Shown here piece after piece: positions 36,763-46,400 of a stretch of DNA of 64,000 nucleotides. Numbering within the stretch: the first letter of the stretch is position 1; each line of letters starts with the position of its first letter. Origin of the DNA: Mycobacterium paraseoulense. Its GTDB lineage: Bacteria > Actinomycetota > Actinomycetes > Mycobacteriales > Mycobacteriaceae. The stretch lies in assembly GCF_010731655.1 (NCBI RefSeq), contig NZ_AP022619.1, positions 6,014,001-6,078,000 of the forward strand. The letters run 5' to 3'. The translations under genes were made by a program, and so were the position numbers. Below the pieces are notes generated by a model. The model saw only the letters and a list, made by a program, of their open reading frames with translations, searched no databases and had not been told where the DNA came from.

Positions 36763-37287
36763 TCAGCCCCAGGACGTTTCGTGCGGATCCAACGGTGCCG
36801 ATTGCTCCGGACTCCCAAGCCCCGAGGCGCATCTGCGCACGAGTTGGCGCAGGCCGCCCGCATTCATCGGTTCTGCTGAAGTGTGAACCTCACCCATGAG
36901 GCGGCGGGCGTCCTCCGTAGAGCTCGAAGGCGCTAGCACGAACAGCACCGCGTCGCGAGAATGCGTACCCATCAGATAGATGGTGTCGCTGGAAATCAGC
37001 CGGTAGGGATTGAGTGAAACCATCTCATTGTGGCGCCTAATCCGTGTAGGCGCGGGCAACCACACACTCGGGTCGTAAACGACCCGGCGCACTGTGCCGA
37101 TCCATAGACCGAATACGGCAAGTAAGTCCGGTAGCTCTGAGCTCAGGTCCAAGCTCTTCGGCCACCACGCCCCGTCCACGGCGGCGCTTGTATCGTCGCG
37201 TCCACATAGCGCTAACCGGGTCATGTTTGACGGGGCAGCGGAAGGATGCGCCACGCGACGCTCCGATCTACCAATTTTGGCTATCAC
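36763..37287 (-). CDS. DUF5994 family protein, copy 1
   Basis: This 174-residue cytoplasmic protein is recognised by VDGAWWPKSLDLSSELPDLL (residues 37-56), RRVVYDPSVW, a basic-plus-SLNPYRLISSDTIYL strand pair and VLFVLAPSSS. It starts at GTG 37287, giving about the same distance to GAWWP as in the other copies. The family is actinobacterial, about 150 residues, with unknown function. Copy 1 has diverged most (VRLDG replaced by VSLNP) and lacks the shared leader of copies 2 and 3. It is convergent with the GT4 gene. Confidence 0.78.
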   Translation of the reverse strand: MIAKIGRSERRVAHPSAAPSNMTRLALCGRDDTSAAVDGAWWPKSLDLSSELPDLLAVFGLWIGTVRRVVYDPSVWLPAPTRIRRHNEMVSLNPYRLISSDTIYLMGTHSRDAVLFVLAPSSSTEDARRLMGEVHTSAEPMNAGGLRQLVRRCASGLGSPEQSAPLDPHETSWG

Positions 37288-37498
37288 AGGACGGCCACCG
37301 AAGGGGCGGCACTGGACAAACCCACGATCTGTGCAGCATAGGCCGTGCCCGGCGGGACGACGTTCGACATCGGGGGCGGCGATGCAACAACCGAGGTCCT
37401 CAATCGGCGAGCGGCCGTGTCCGGTGCGGCGCGTGGAGGCCGCATCGACTGAGCCTTATTGATTCCCAGTGATTTCCGCGATGAGCCCCTGCACGGGT

Positions 37499-37966
37499 CT
37501 ATACCGGGGCCTCCATTTCTTCCGGGCTGATCATGAGGCCCTCGACGGTCGAGCCATTGTTCGGGCTGGCCGCGGCCATCATGATGGTGTGCGCCTGGTC
37601 CGGGTCGGTGTGCGGGGAGACCACCAATAGGACGATTTTGTTGCGGTTGAGGCCGAGAACTTCGATGGTGTCGACCGGCTGGCGGCGGTATCCGTCGAGT
37701 CGTACCATGCGTCCCCCGGCCGCGAACTTGGCTGGCGGCTTTGCCCATTCGTTGACGTTGTAGATCACGCGGCCGATCGGCCCGAGTCGAACTGACAGCA
37801 CTGCCAGCAGATCCGGTAGCTCCGCCGTCAGGTCATCACCGTGCGGCCACCAGGCGCCATCGACATACCCGCTTTGGGGCGCCTTGGGCTTTAGCCTCAG
37901 GCGCGGTGTGTGTTCCGGTGGGGTTTGCCGTCGCCCGGCATCCGTGTGGTCTTGTTTCAGCGTCAT
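37499..37966 (-). CDS. DUF5994 family protein, copy 2
   Basis: This 155-residue protein carries RLKPKAPQSGYVDGAWWP, LPDLLAVLSVRLGPIGRV, MVRLDGYRRQPVDTIEVLG and VLLVVSPHTDPDQAHTIM. The ATG at 37966 was chosen because GGGAG lies 8 nt upstream within a leader that is nearly identical to that of copy 3. It is preceded on the minus strand by the transglutaminase-like gene (38127-38930), which reads in the same direction and may be co-transcribed. Function is unknown. Confidence 0.83.
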   Translation of the reverse strand: MTLKQDHTDAGRRQTPPEHTPRLRLKPKAPQSGYVDGAWWPHGDDLTAELPDLLAVLSVRLGPIGRVIYNVNEWAKPPAKFAAGGRMVRLDGYRRQPVDTIEVLGLNRNKIVLLVVSPHTDPDQAHTIMMAAASPNNGSTVEGLMISPEEMEAPV

Positions 37967-38020
37967 CGCGACGCTCCCGTCTTGACCGCGAGACCGGCCA
38001 ATCAATCGAATCGGCGACGA
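37959..38020 (-). repeat. Duplicated DUF5994 leader, copy 2 side
   Basis: Reading from 38020 to 37959 on the minus strand, about 60 nt almost match 39408-39467 on the plus strand. The shared blocks are TCGTCGCCGATTCGA, TTGGCCGGTCTCGCGG and CAAGACGGGAGCGTCGCG, followed by the start codon and ACGCT. It contains the RBS GGGAG. Confidence 0.75.
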
Positions 38021-38126
38021 GATGGCTTGAGTAGTCAGGTGCGAAGTATCGCCGATGGTTCCCACACTACTCGGGTGGTCCAGAACAGAACGACGGCGCG
38101 CTGGTCGCGACCAGCGGTCGGGCGTC

Positions 38127-38930
38127 TCAACGGATGGAAACGAGGTGGTCGATCGAATCCCGCGGTAGGTCGCCGTCGACGACGGCGGTCACCACCAGCT
38201 GGTTCAGCGTGATCGCGCCTCCGTGATTATCGAGAAACGCGGTGTCGGAGGCGTCGCGACCTGTGGCTATCCGCACCAGGGTCTGCCGCGGCGCTAGCAG
38301 CGTCGCATCGACCACCCGCCATTGCCCCTCGACAAAAGCCTCGGCCACGGCGTGAAAGTCCATCGGATGCACTCCCGGCGCGTACACCGATACCAGGCGG
38401 GCCGGGACGTTGACCGCCCGCAGCAGCGCCACCACCAGATGCGCGTAGTCGCGGCACACACCTTCGCCGGAGAGCAGGGTTTCCACCGCCCCGTCGATCG
38501 GATCGCTTGAGCCGGGCACATAGTTCAGCCTGGTGCCCACCCACGAGCTCACATTCTCCAGCAGCGTCGCCGAATCACCGTAGGTGCCGAATTCGGTTGC
38601 GGCGAAACCATAGAACTTATCGGCCTCGGCGTAGCGACTGGGTCGCAGATACATCGACAGGTCGTATTCGGTCACCGGAGCCGGATCAGTTTGACCCACG
38701 ATCGTCGCCGCGTAGTCGACCCTCAGTGTGCCCACCCCCGCGTCGAACTTGTGGATACGGTTGCCATGCACACCGCTGACGTCCAACGGCTGGACGGGCC
38801 GTCCGTTCAAGACGAAACGCAGCGATTCGAAGACCTCAGCACGTGGATGCGGGGCAACTGCGATCTGAAACTCCAGCGTCGTGGGTGCGGTGATTTCGAC
38901 TTCGAGCTCGGCGCCCACTTCACGTCTCAT
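38127..38930 (-). CDS. Transglutaminase-like cysteine protease-fold protein
   Basis: This 267-residue protein has an N-terminal beta-rich domain of about 100 residues (bacterial transglutaminase N-terminal type). A transglutaminase core with the catalytic triad Cys159 (GEGVCRDYAH), His193 (MDFHAVAEAF) and Asp208 (WRVVDATLL) follows. Such proteins act as proteases, peptide ligases or amidases; mycobacterial members often sit in stand-alone operons with unknown substrates. It has no signal peptide. It is upstream of DUF5994 copy 2 on the same strand (160-nt gap). Confidence 0.85.
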   Translation of the reverse strand: MRREVGAELEVEITAPTTLEFQIAVAPHPRAEVFESLRFVLNGRPVQPLDVSGVHGNRIHKFDAGVGTLRVDYAATIVGQTDPAPVTEYDLSMYLRPSRYAEADKFYGFAATEFGTYGDSATLLENVSSWVGTRLNYVPGSSDPIDGAVETLLSGEGVCRDYAHLVVALLRAVNVPARLVSVYAPGVHPMDFHAVAEAFVEGQWRVVDATLLAPRQTLVRIATGRDASDTAFLDNHGGAITLNQLVVTAVVDGDLPRDSIDHLVSIR

Positions 38931-39407
38931 AGCGCGATGATGCGCCAGTCGCCCCGCATCCGCCAGCCGTGCGGCGGCACGGGGCAGGAATGGCGTGCAC
39001 CCTGCACACCCGTCCGCCCCCAGGGATCATCATTGCGTGACACCGGCCGACGAGTGGCCACGTTTCAATCTTCTCTCTTTGCCGTATATGGCTTAGCCTG
39101 TGAGTCGGCGACCGATATGAGCAGGTTGCGCTCGTAGTCTGTTGCTAGATGGTCGTTGGTGGGCAACTGTGGTGTTGAGCAGCCAGCACCGGACCGACCG
39201 CCGTCGAATCTTCACCGTGTGTACCAACGCAGCAGGGCTCCTCTACAGCGCCGCCGGGGTATTTCGGCGCGGACCGTGGGTCTCGACCGCCGTCGCCGGC
39301 TGGTCACAACCGCAGGGGGTTAGCCGCTCGATGGCTTTGCCCCGGCCCAGATCGGAGTAGGCTGCAACACATCGGCGGTATTCCGTTTGTGATCGTTGTG
39401 GGTCATA
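38931..39407. other. Intergenic region between transglutaminase and DUF5994 copy 3
   Basis: About 480 nt with no convincing gene. A short plus-strand frame near 39142 begins MLDGRWWATVV, faintly recalling the DUF5994 GAWWP motif, but the rest is unlike the family. Both flanking genes point away from this region, so it holds two divergent promoters. Confidence 0.4.
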
Positions 39408-39467
39408 TCGTCGCCGATTCGAATTTGGCCGGTCTCGCGGCCAAGACGGGAGCGTCGCGGTGACGCT
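39408..39467 (+). repeat. Duplicated DUF5994 leader, copy 3 side
   Basis: Inverted partner of 37959-38020; near-identical over about 60 nt up to and including the first codons (GTG here, ATG in copy 2). It shows that the duplication of the DUF5994 gene included its upstream control region. Confidence 0.75.
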
Positions 39468-39975
39468 AGGGCAAGCCCGCAACAGCTCGAGGTGGGACAC
39501 GACACGGGGCATCCGCGCGCCGCGGTTTCGGTTGAAACCCACGGGGCATGCCAGCGGCTATGTGGATGGTGCATGGTGGCCACGCAGCGACGACCTGATG
39601 ACGCAACTGCCTGATCTGATCGCCGATCTGTCGATGCGTCTGGGCGCGATCAGTTGTGTGAAGTACAACAACACCGAATGGAGGGCAACGTCCGCCGGAC
39701 TGGTGAGCGGGGCACGGGTGGTCCGACTTGACGGAGACCGCGGCCATCCGCCCAATACGGTGGAAGTCCTTGACTGCCAAGGTGATAAGCTTGCGTTGCT
39801 GGTTGTCCCATTTCAGCTTGGCCCGGATCAGGCGCACGCGATCGTGACGGCAGCCGCTGCGCCTGGTGACGTGTCAAGCGTCGATACCCTGCTCATGATC
39901 AGCGCGAAAGACCGCGAAAGCCGCACGAAGAGGAGCGCCGCGCGCGCCCGCTGGGAATTCGCAACGCGGCTTTGA
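39460..39975 (+). CDS. DUF5994 family protein, copy 3
   Basis: This 171-residue paralogue starts at GTG 39460, 8 nt after GGGAG. It is closely similar to copy 2 through RLKPTGHASGYVDGAWWP, LPDLIADLSMRLGAISCV, VVRLDGDRGHPPNTVEVL and LALLVVPFQLGPDQAHAIV. It has an extra basic tail of about 20 residues (RTKRSAARARWEF). It lies in inverted orientation relative to copies 1 and 2 and upstream of the WS/DGAT-family gene. Function is unknown. Confidence 0.83.
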   Translation: MTLGQARNSSRWDTTRGIRAPRFRLKPTGHASGYVDGAWWPRSDDLMTQLPDLIADLSMRLGAISCVKYNNTEWRATSAGLVSGARVVRLDGDRGHPPNTVEVLDCQGDKLALLVVPFQLGPDQAHAIVTAAAAPGDVSSVDTLLMISAKDRESRTKRSAARARWEFATRL

Positions 39976-40008
39976 CGATTGCCGACCCAGGGTCTTCGGC
40001 GACTTCGG

Positions 40009-40022
40009 TATCGAACTCGATA
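40009..40022. promoter_or_regulatory. Palindrome TATCGA-N2-TCGATA
   Basis: A perfect 6-bp inverted repeat with a 2-nt centre lies 163 nt upstream of the WS/DGAT-family start and just after DUF5994 copy 3. It could be an operator; there is no other evidence. Confidence 0.3.
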
Positions 40023-40184
40023 GTCGAGCCATCGAATTGAATAAGTGACTGGCACAACCGAAGTGAACAGATCGTCACCGACGAAAATGTGCCGCTGGGT
40101 GCCGTGATGCTGTCCGCATCACTGCCGGCACGGGTTGATAGAGGTTGTGAATCACGAGTTTTCGTTGCACGAAAGGGGGCGCTG

Positions 40185-41693
40185 ATGGTTATGCGATTGT
40201 CGGGGACCGATGCGCTGTCGCTGCACACCCAGAGCTCGAAGATGCCTGCGCACACGGTCACGCTGGTGATCATCGATGCGTCCGATCAGCTGAGCCACCA
40301 GCGGCTACACCAACTGGTGGCCGCGTCGCTGCCGCGACTGGCGCGGTTTCGGAGCCGGCTGGTGACCAAGCCGCTGGGCGTGGGGCAGCCCGTGTGGGCC
40401 GAGATTGACGACTACGACCCTTCTCCGCAAATTCACCGTGTAACGCTTCACGATCCCGGTGGGCGGCGGGAGTTCGCCGATCTCATCGCGGACTTGAGCG
40501 CCGGGCGACAGGATGGCCTCAGCCGGCTGTGGGAAGCGTGGAGTATCAGTGGCCTGGCGGGCGGCCGGTGGGCGTTGGCCGTGAAGATGTCACCTGCCCT
40601 GAACGACGGGGCCGCTGGAATAGCGTCCGTGTGGCCGCGGCTGCTGACCACCGGACCGCACGCCGACCCGACCGACAATCTGCCGTCCGAGCCGAGCTTC
40701 GGCTCGGCGCCCTCCGTAGGCGAACTCGTTACCGACGTGATGACCGAGATCATCGAAAACCATGTCGCCGGAATGTGGCTGGTCGCCGAGACGGTATCTG
40801 GTGTGCTGCAGACCGTAAGTGGTCGGCTGCGTCGCATGCGCGCAGGGGCCCCGACGGACCCGGTGGCATCGTCGATGAGCGGGCCGGTGCCGCACACGGT
40901 CTTCAACGCGCCGCTGACCAAGCGACGTGCAGTGGCCCTGGCCTCGATCCCGCTGGCAGACGTGAAGACGGTCAGCGACGCGTTCGGGGGCAGCATCACC
41001 AATGTTGTTCTAGCCGCCTGCACACTGTCGTTGCGCGCGTGGCTGCAACGGCACGACAAGGTACCCGGCGACCCGCTGCTGATGCGGATGCCGTTCGAGC
41101 TGCCGGCCACGGATCCCCCTAGGGCCGGCAGGGCGTTGAGTATGGGACGGCTTCGCATCCCGGTACACCTCGCCGACCCGGTGCAGGTCCTCGCCAACCT
41201 CCATACCGCCACCGAAAGACTGAACGCACTCCGCAGCGGTAGAAACGAAAACGATTTTCCCACAGTCGATTTAGCGGCGATGGCTTCGCTTACCCCGCCG
41301 ACCCTAGCTCGCCTGGGTATGCGGCTCTACACCCGATCAGGCCTGCGGCGCCAGCTCAAGCCGATCTGTCATGGCAGCGTCTCCCACATTGCCGGTGAGC
41401 CGGTGCAGGCCTACTGTGCCGGCGCCAAGGTCGTCGGCATGTACAGCGTGGCGCCACTGGCCGAAGACAGTGGGTTGAGCATCGGCCTGACCTCCCGAGG
41501 TGACGACTTGGATGTGAGCGTATGTGCGTGCCCCGACAATGTTCCTGCGATCGATGATATTGCGACCGGGATCATGCGGTCCGTCGATGTTCTGGTGGCG
41601 GCCGCACAGGAATCTCCTCGCGGGCAAGGCCGTTCCGTCGTCACGGAGATGACGTCACACCCGGCTAATCGTTCACGCGGCCAGCCCCATTGA
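40185..41693 (+). CDS. Wax ester synthase/DGAT-family protein with altered active site
   Basis: This 502-residue protein matches the WS/DGAT (TAG synthase) family along its length: RLSGTDALSLHTQSS at the start, NDGAAG in the middle, SMGRLRIPVHLADP and a C-terminal SIGLTSRGDDLDVSV. The catalytic HHxxxDG motif reads SPALNDG at residues 136-142, so both histidines, including the catalytic base, are missing while Asp-Gly is kept. It may therefore be inactive as an acyltransferase, or use another mechanism. RBS GAAAGGGGG precedes ATG 40185. Family members make triacylglycerol or wax esters during dormancy. Confidence 0.8.
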   Translation: MVMRLSGTDALSLHTQSSKMPAHTVTLVIIDASDQLSHQRLHQLVAASLPRLARFRSRLVTKPLGVGQPVWAEIDDYDPSPQIHRVTLHDPGGRREFADLIADLSAGRQDGLSRLWEAWSISGLAGGRWALAVKMSPALNDGAAGIASVWPRLLTTGPHADPTDNLPSEPSFGSAPSVGELVTDVMTEIIENHVAGMWLVAETVSGVLQTVSGRLRRMRAGAPTDPVASSMSGPVPHTVFNAPLTKRRAVALASIPLADVKTVSDAFGGSITNVVLAACTLSLRAWLQRHDKVPGDPLLMRMPFELPATDPPRAGRALSMGRLRIPVHLADPVQVLANLHTATERLNALRSGRNENDFPTVDLAAMASLTPPTLARLGMRLYTRSGLRRQLKPICHGSVSHIAGEPVQAYCAGAKVVGMYSVAPLAEDSGLSIGLTSRGDDLDVSVCACPDNVPAIDDIATGIMRSVDVLVAAAQESPRGQGRSVVTEMTSHPANRSRGQPH

Positions 41694-42022
41694 CCGGCTC
41701 AAGTAAGTCCCCGTGCTGTCGGTATGGCCGGGATTTTCCGATCATTATCCGGAAGTCATCGGCGATCACAGCGGCGCCATAAAGGGTTAGGCATGGCCTC
41801 AGCCAGTCTCCGCCCGGTGAGTTGTTTCTTTCACCGACGCATACATGTAGTGTTGAAGTATCGGTGCCAACCAGGCACGAGAGTATGGCCTCCGATCGTC
41901 GGGGACACGCTGGTCTAAGCCGTAACTGTTCTGCTGAGGCTGCAGGGCTGATGGCGTTAATTACCACGCTGCAACGACTGGCCACCGCTTATCGGTAACG
42001 CATCGTGTGGCGGGAGGCCGTT
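41694..42022. other. Intergenic region before histidine kinase
   Basis: 329 nt. A minus-strand frame of about 100 codons (41665-41985) exists but overlaps the WS/DGAT 3' end and matches no family I know, so it was not called. GGGAGG at 42012-42017 is the RBS of the kinase. No clear promoter box was seen. Confidence 0.4.
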
Positions 42023-43213
42023 ATGGCAATTCAGAATGATGACAGCATCTTTTTTGACCGGGTCCGCGCGTCGGCCCGGCGTGCCAGCGCCAGCCGCGAA
42101 ATCTTCGCCGCTCTCTTGTCCGACGCCGATCTTCATGTGCAGCCACTGCAGCTGATTGTCGAACGTGCCGCGGAGCTGGCCGATGCCGAGCAGGTGATCG
42201 TGCTCGTTCCGGTTGACCCGGATCAGCCCCGCGGTGACGTGGACCAGCTGGTGGTGTCGGCAGCAGTCGGCGTGCACGCCAATGAACTTCTCGGACAAGA
42301 GGTTCCGGTCAGTGGTTCCAGCGCCGGTGAGGTGTTTCGGTCTGGTGAGCCCCTGATCGCCGATACGTTTCGCCATCCAATGCAGGCGTTCGCCGACGTC
42401 GGTAAGCGACCCGCAATCGTGATGTTGCTGAGGTCCGGGCAACAGGCACTGGGTGTGATGGTGGTGGTCCGTAACGCCGGTGCACCACCTTTCGGCGACG
42501 AGAATTTTGACCTGGCCCGCGACTTCGCCGATTACGCCGCGATCGCGCTGACGCTAGCCACCGCGCGACGACACGCGAGTGAACAGACCGTGCTGGCTGA
42601 TCGGGACCGCATCGCCCACGATCTGCACGACCATGTCATCCAGCGCGTCTTCGCCATTGGCATGGACCTGCAAGGCGTCACCGCACGCCTGCGTTCACCA
42701 CAGCTGGCGGCGCGGGTGGTCCAATCCGTGGACGGATTGGACGCCGTCATCGACGACATACGCCGCTCCGTCTTCAAACTGCAACGTCCCGCGGCCGGCC
42801 GGCGCAGTTTCGCCCAGCGCATCCAGGACGCGGTCGAACACCTCGGTGACGACCACGGCGAGGTCACCACGCTGAGCATGGCTGGGCCGATGGCCACCGT
42901 GAGCGATGAACTCGCCGACCACGCCGAAGTCGTTGTCGTCGAGGTGCTCAGCAACGCGGTGTGGCAATCAGCGGCCGCAAACATCAGCGTCGAGGTCAGT
43001 GTCACCGACGAACTACTCATCGAGATCACTGGTGATGGAAGCGGAATCCCGGACGACCAGCGCCGAATTGGCCTGGCCAATGTTGTCCAATGCGCCGAAG
43101 ACCTCGGCGGCCAGTGCATGATCGCTAGCCCACCAGACGGCCGTATCCACGTCTGCTGGCGCATACCGTTGCAGGACTCGTACCTTCATACGACAGCGGT
43201 GGCCACGATTTAG
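42023..43213 (+). CDS. Orphan GAF-domain sensor histidine kinase (DevS-like)
   Basis: This 396-residue cytoplasmic kinase has one GAF domain (about residues 35-180) and a HisKA_3 dimerisation segment DRIAHDLHDHVIQRVFAIGM with the likely phospho-acceptor His202. A HATPase domain follows (VVVVEVLSNAVWQSAA as N box, DGSGIPDD as G box). It resembles the C-terminal half of the DevS/DosT oxygen sensors but has only one GAF domain, with no evident heme ligand. No response regulator is adjacent, so its partner lies elsewhere (DosR is a candidate by similarity). RBS GGGAGG is 5 nt upstream of ATG 42023. Confidence 0.85.
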   Translation: MAIQNDDSIFFDRVRASARRASASREIFAALLSDADLHVQPLQLIVERAAELADAEQVIVLVPVDPDQPRGDVDQLVVSAAVGVHANELLGQEVPVSGSSAGEVFRSGEPLIADTFRHPMQAFADVGKRPAIVMLLRSGQQALGVMVVVRNAGAPPFGDENFDLARDFADYAAIALTLATARRHASEQTVLADRDRIAHDLHDHVIQRVFAIGMDLQGVTARLRSPQLAARVVQSVDGLDAVIDDIRRSVFKLQRPAAGRRSFAQRIQDAVEHLGDDHGEVTTLSMAGPMATVSDELADHAEVVVVEVLSNAVWQSAAANISVEVSVTDELLIEITGDGSGIPDDQRRIGLANVVQCAEDLGGQCMIASPPDGRIHVCWRIPLQDSYLHTTAVATI

Positions 43214-43440
43214 ACAGCCCGGTGGGCCAAGGACTTCGGCGAAGCCACCATCGCGCCAGCGATGATCGAAACGCCTCAAGGGGAGCCGGGACCACCACGT
43301 CGTGGCAGCCACTGATCGCCTCGCTCGCCCTCGGGTGCCTGTAATGCGGAAGTTCCTGCCATCGCACCAGGTCATTCCGCGCTATGGTGACACGACCGGT
43401 GGGTTGGCACCCTCTTTACTCGCGAGGACAGTGACCGTCG

Positions 43441-46400
43441 ATGGCCGACGTGGATGCAGAGGCGATCCAGCAGGATCTGATCGCCGGGGTCGCCGCGGAA
43501 CTCGACTTCGCCGGCGTCGAGCAGATCGGGCGCGGCGGATTTGGCGTGGTCTACCGTTGCGCCCAGCCTGAGCTGGACCGCATGGTGGCGGTCAAAGTCC
43601 TGACCAACGACCTCGACCCGGAAAATCTCGACAGGTTCCTGCGTGAACAGCGCGCGATGGGCCGGCTCTCCGGGCACCCGCACATCGTCACCGTCCTGCA
43701 GGTCGGCACCACCCGCGGCGGCCGGCCGTTCATCGTGATGCCCTACCACGGCACGGGGTCCCTATGGGGGCTGGTCAGCGCTCACGGGCCGCTGGACTGG
43801 CGCGAGGTGCTGAGCATCGGGGTGAAGCTCGCCGGCGCGCTGGAAGCGGCGCATCGGGCCGGCATCCTGCACCGCGACGTGAAGCCGGGCAACGTCCTGC
43901 TCACCGACTACGGGGAACCGCAGCTGACCGACTTCGGCCTGGCCCGCATCGTCGGGGGGTTCGAGACCCGCTCGGGCGTGGTGATCGGCTCTCCGGCGTT
44001 CATCGCACCCGAGTTGCTCGAAGGCGCCACTCCGACAACCGGATCCGACGTCTACTCATTGGGCGCGACCCTGTTCTGCGCGCTGACCGGCCACCCGCCG
44101 ATGGGCCGGTCGATCCCCGAAACGCTGGGCGAGCGGGGCGTGCCCGACGACGTCATCGCCGTCATCAAAACCGCCATGACCCGCGATCCGTCGCGCCGGC
44201 CGGCGACGGCTCTCGAATTCGGTGAGCAGCTGCGCGAAGTCCAGCGTCGGCACCGCATCCCGGTCGACGACATGGTGGTGCCGGTCGAGGCCAAGCGCGC
44301 AGGCTCGCCCCCGGCCGGGTCCTCGGACCATCGGCGCGACGCCACGACGACGCCCCCGGCGCCGGTGACGAAATACCGTCCGCCGGCATCGGTCCAATCG
44401 CTGGTCCCGCGCGATCGGTTGATGGCGCTGTTGCGCGCGGCGGGCCGCCGGCGGCTGATCCTGCTGTATGCGCCGTCGGGGTATGGCAAGACCACCCTGG
44501 TCGCCCAGTGGCGCGCCGAATTGACGGACTCCGGCGTGACGGTCGCCTGGCTGACCGTCGACGACGACGACAACAACGTCGTGTGGTTTCTCGCCCACCT
44601 GCTCGCCGCGATCCGGCGGGTGCGGTCCGCCCTCGCCGAACCGCTGGAGCAGATCCTCGAACAACGCGGCGACGAGGCGACCCGCTACGTGCTGACCTTG
44701 CTGATCGACGCGATCGACGAGACCGGCGAACCCGTCACGCTGGTCATCGACGACTGGCAGCGGGTATCGGACACCCGGACCATCGACGCGCTTCGGTTCT
44801 TGATCGACCACGGTTGCGATCACCTGCAGATCATCGTGACCAGCTGGTCGCGCGCCGGATTGCCGTTGAGTAAGTTGAGGATTCGCGATGAACTAGTCGA
44901 AATCGATTGTGAAAAGCTGAGATTCGATGCTGACGAGGCGCGGTCACTGCTCAACGAATCCGTCGGCCTGCAATTGGCCGGCAGCGACGTGGCGGCCCTC
45001 ACCGCATCGACGGACGGGTGGGTCGCCGGCCTGCAGATGGCGAAGCTCTCGCTGCGCGGCGGTGGTGATCCCGGCGCCCTGGTGAGTCGAATGTCGGGAG
45101 AAAGTGAGGAGGTCGGCGACTTCCTCGCCGAGAACGTCCTCGACATCCTCGACCCTCAACTGGTGGACTTCATGATGGCGACCTCGGTCACCGAACGCAT
45201 CTGCGGTGAGCTGGCATCGGTGTTGGCCGGGGTCGACGGCGGACACGCCATGCTGGCAGAAGTCGAGCGTCGCGGCCTGTTCCTGCGCCACATCGACCAT
45301 GACCCGCAATGGTTTCGCTACCACCAGATGTTCGCCGGATTCCTCCGACGCCGGCTCGACCGCGACAATCCCGGCCGCCTCAACGAGCTGCACCGCGCGG
45401 CGTCGGCGTGGTTCGCCGAACGCGGCTACGTCAGCGAGGCCGTCGACCACGCGCTGGCGGCGGGGGAGACCGCCCGGGCGGTGGACTTGGTCGAGGACAT
45501 CCAGACAAGATCGTTGATCAACCAGTCACGCATGACCACCTTCCTCGGCCTCGTCGAGAAGCTGCCCCCGCAGCTGGTGATCTCGAGGCCACTGTTGCAA
45601 CTCCCCGTGGCCTGGGCGAACATCCTGCTGCACCGCACGCAGGCCACCGAGGCGGCGCTCGATCGCTTCACCGCCGCCCTGGCCAGGGCCGACCTGCCCG
45701 AAGCGAGGCGCGCCGAGCTGACGTTGGAAGCGAACGTGGTGCGCGCGGTGGCCGAGATCTACGCCGACCGGATCGACGGGCTGGAGGACCTGCTGGCCGA
45801 GGTGATGTCGCGGGCGCAGGAGCTGCGCCCGGTGCTGCCGCAGGCCGCCGCCATCGCCCTGGCGTTCGCGGCGATTCACCGCTTCGACCTCCCGGCCGCG
45901 CAGCGCCTGCTGGAGTGGGTCGAGCCCTTCAACGAGCAGGTCGGCGCGGTCGGCGCGGTCTACGCCCGCAGCTGGGCGGGCATCGCCGCCCGCCAGCAGC
46001 TCGACGTTCCGCTCGCGTTGCGCCGTTTCCGGGAGGCGTTCGAGACCGGGGCCGCGGCGGGGCCCCACTCGTATGCGGCCCGGATCGCGGGCGCGGTACT
46101 CGGTGAAATGCTCTATGAGACCGGCGAATTGGACGAGGCGGCGGAGCTACTGGAGGAGAGCTATCACCTCGGCCCCGAAGGGGGCGGGGTCGACTACCTG
46201 GTGGCACGCTATGTCGTCGGCGCCAAAACCAAAGCCGCGCAGGGCGATCGCGAGGCCGCCGCCGGCCGGCTGGACGCGGGCATGGCGGTGGCCGAGAAGC
46301 TGCGGTTGCCGCGCCTGGCCGCCGCCATCACCCACGAGCGGGTCAGGCAGGGGCTACCGATCGACCCCGCCGAGGCCGCCCGGCTGCGGGCCGGGGGCGG

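Noticed and set aside
41665..41985. Minus-strand frame of about 100 codons between the WS/DGAT-family gene and the histidine kinase
   Set aside because: It overlaps the end of the WS/DGAT-family gene, has no RBS and resembles no known family.
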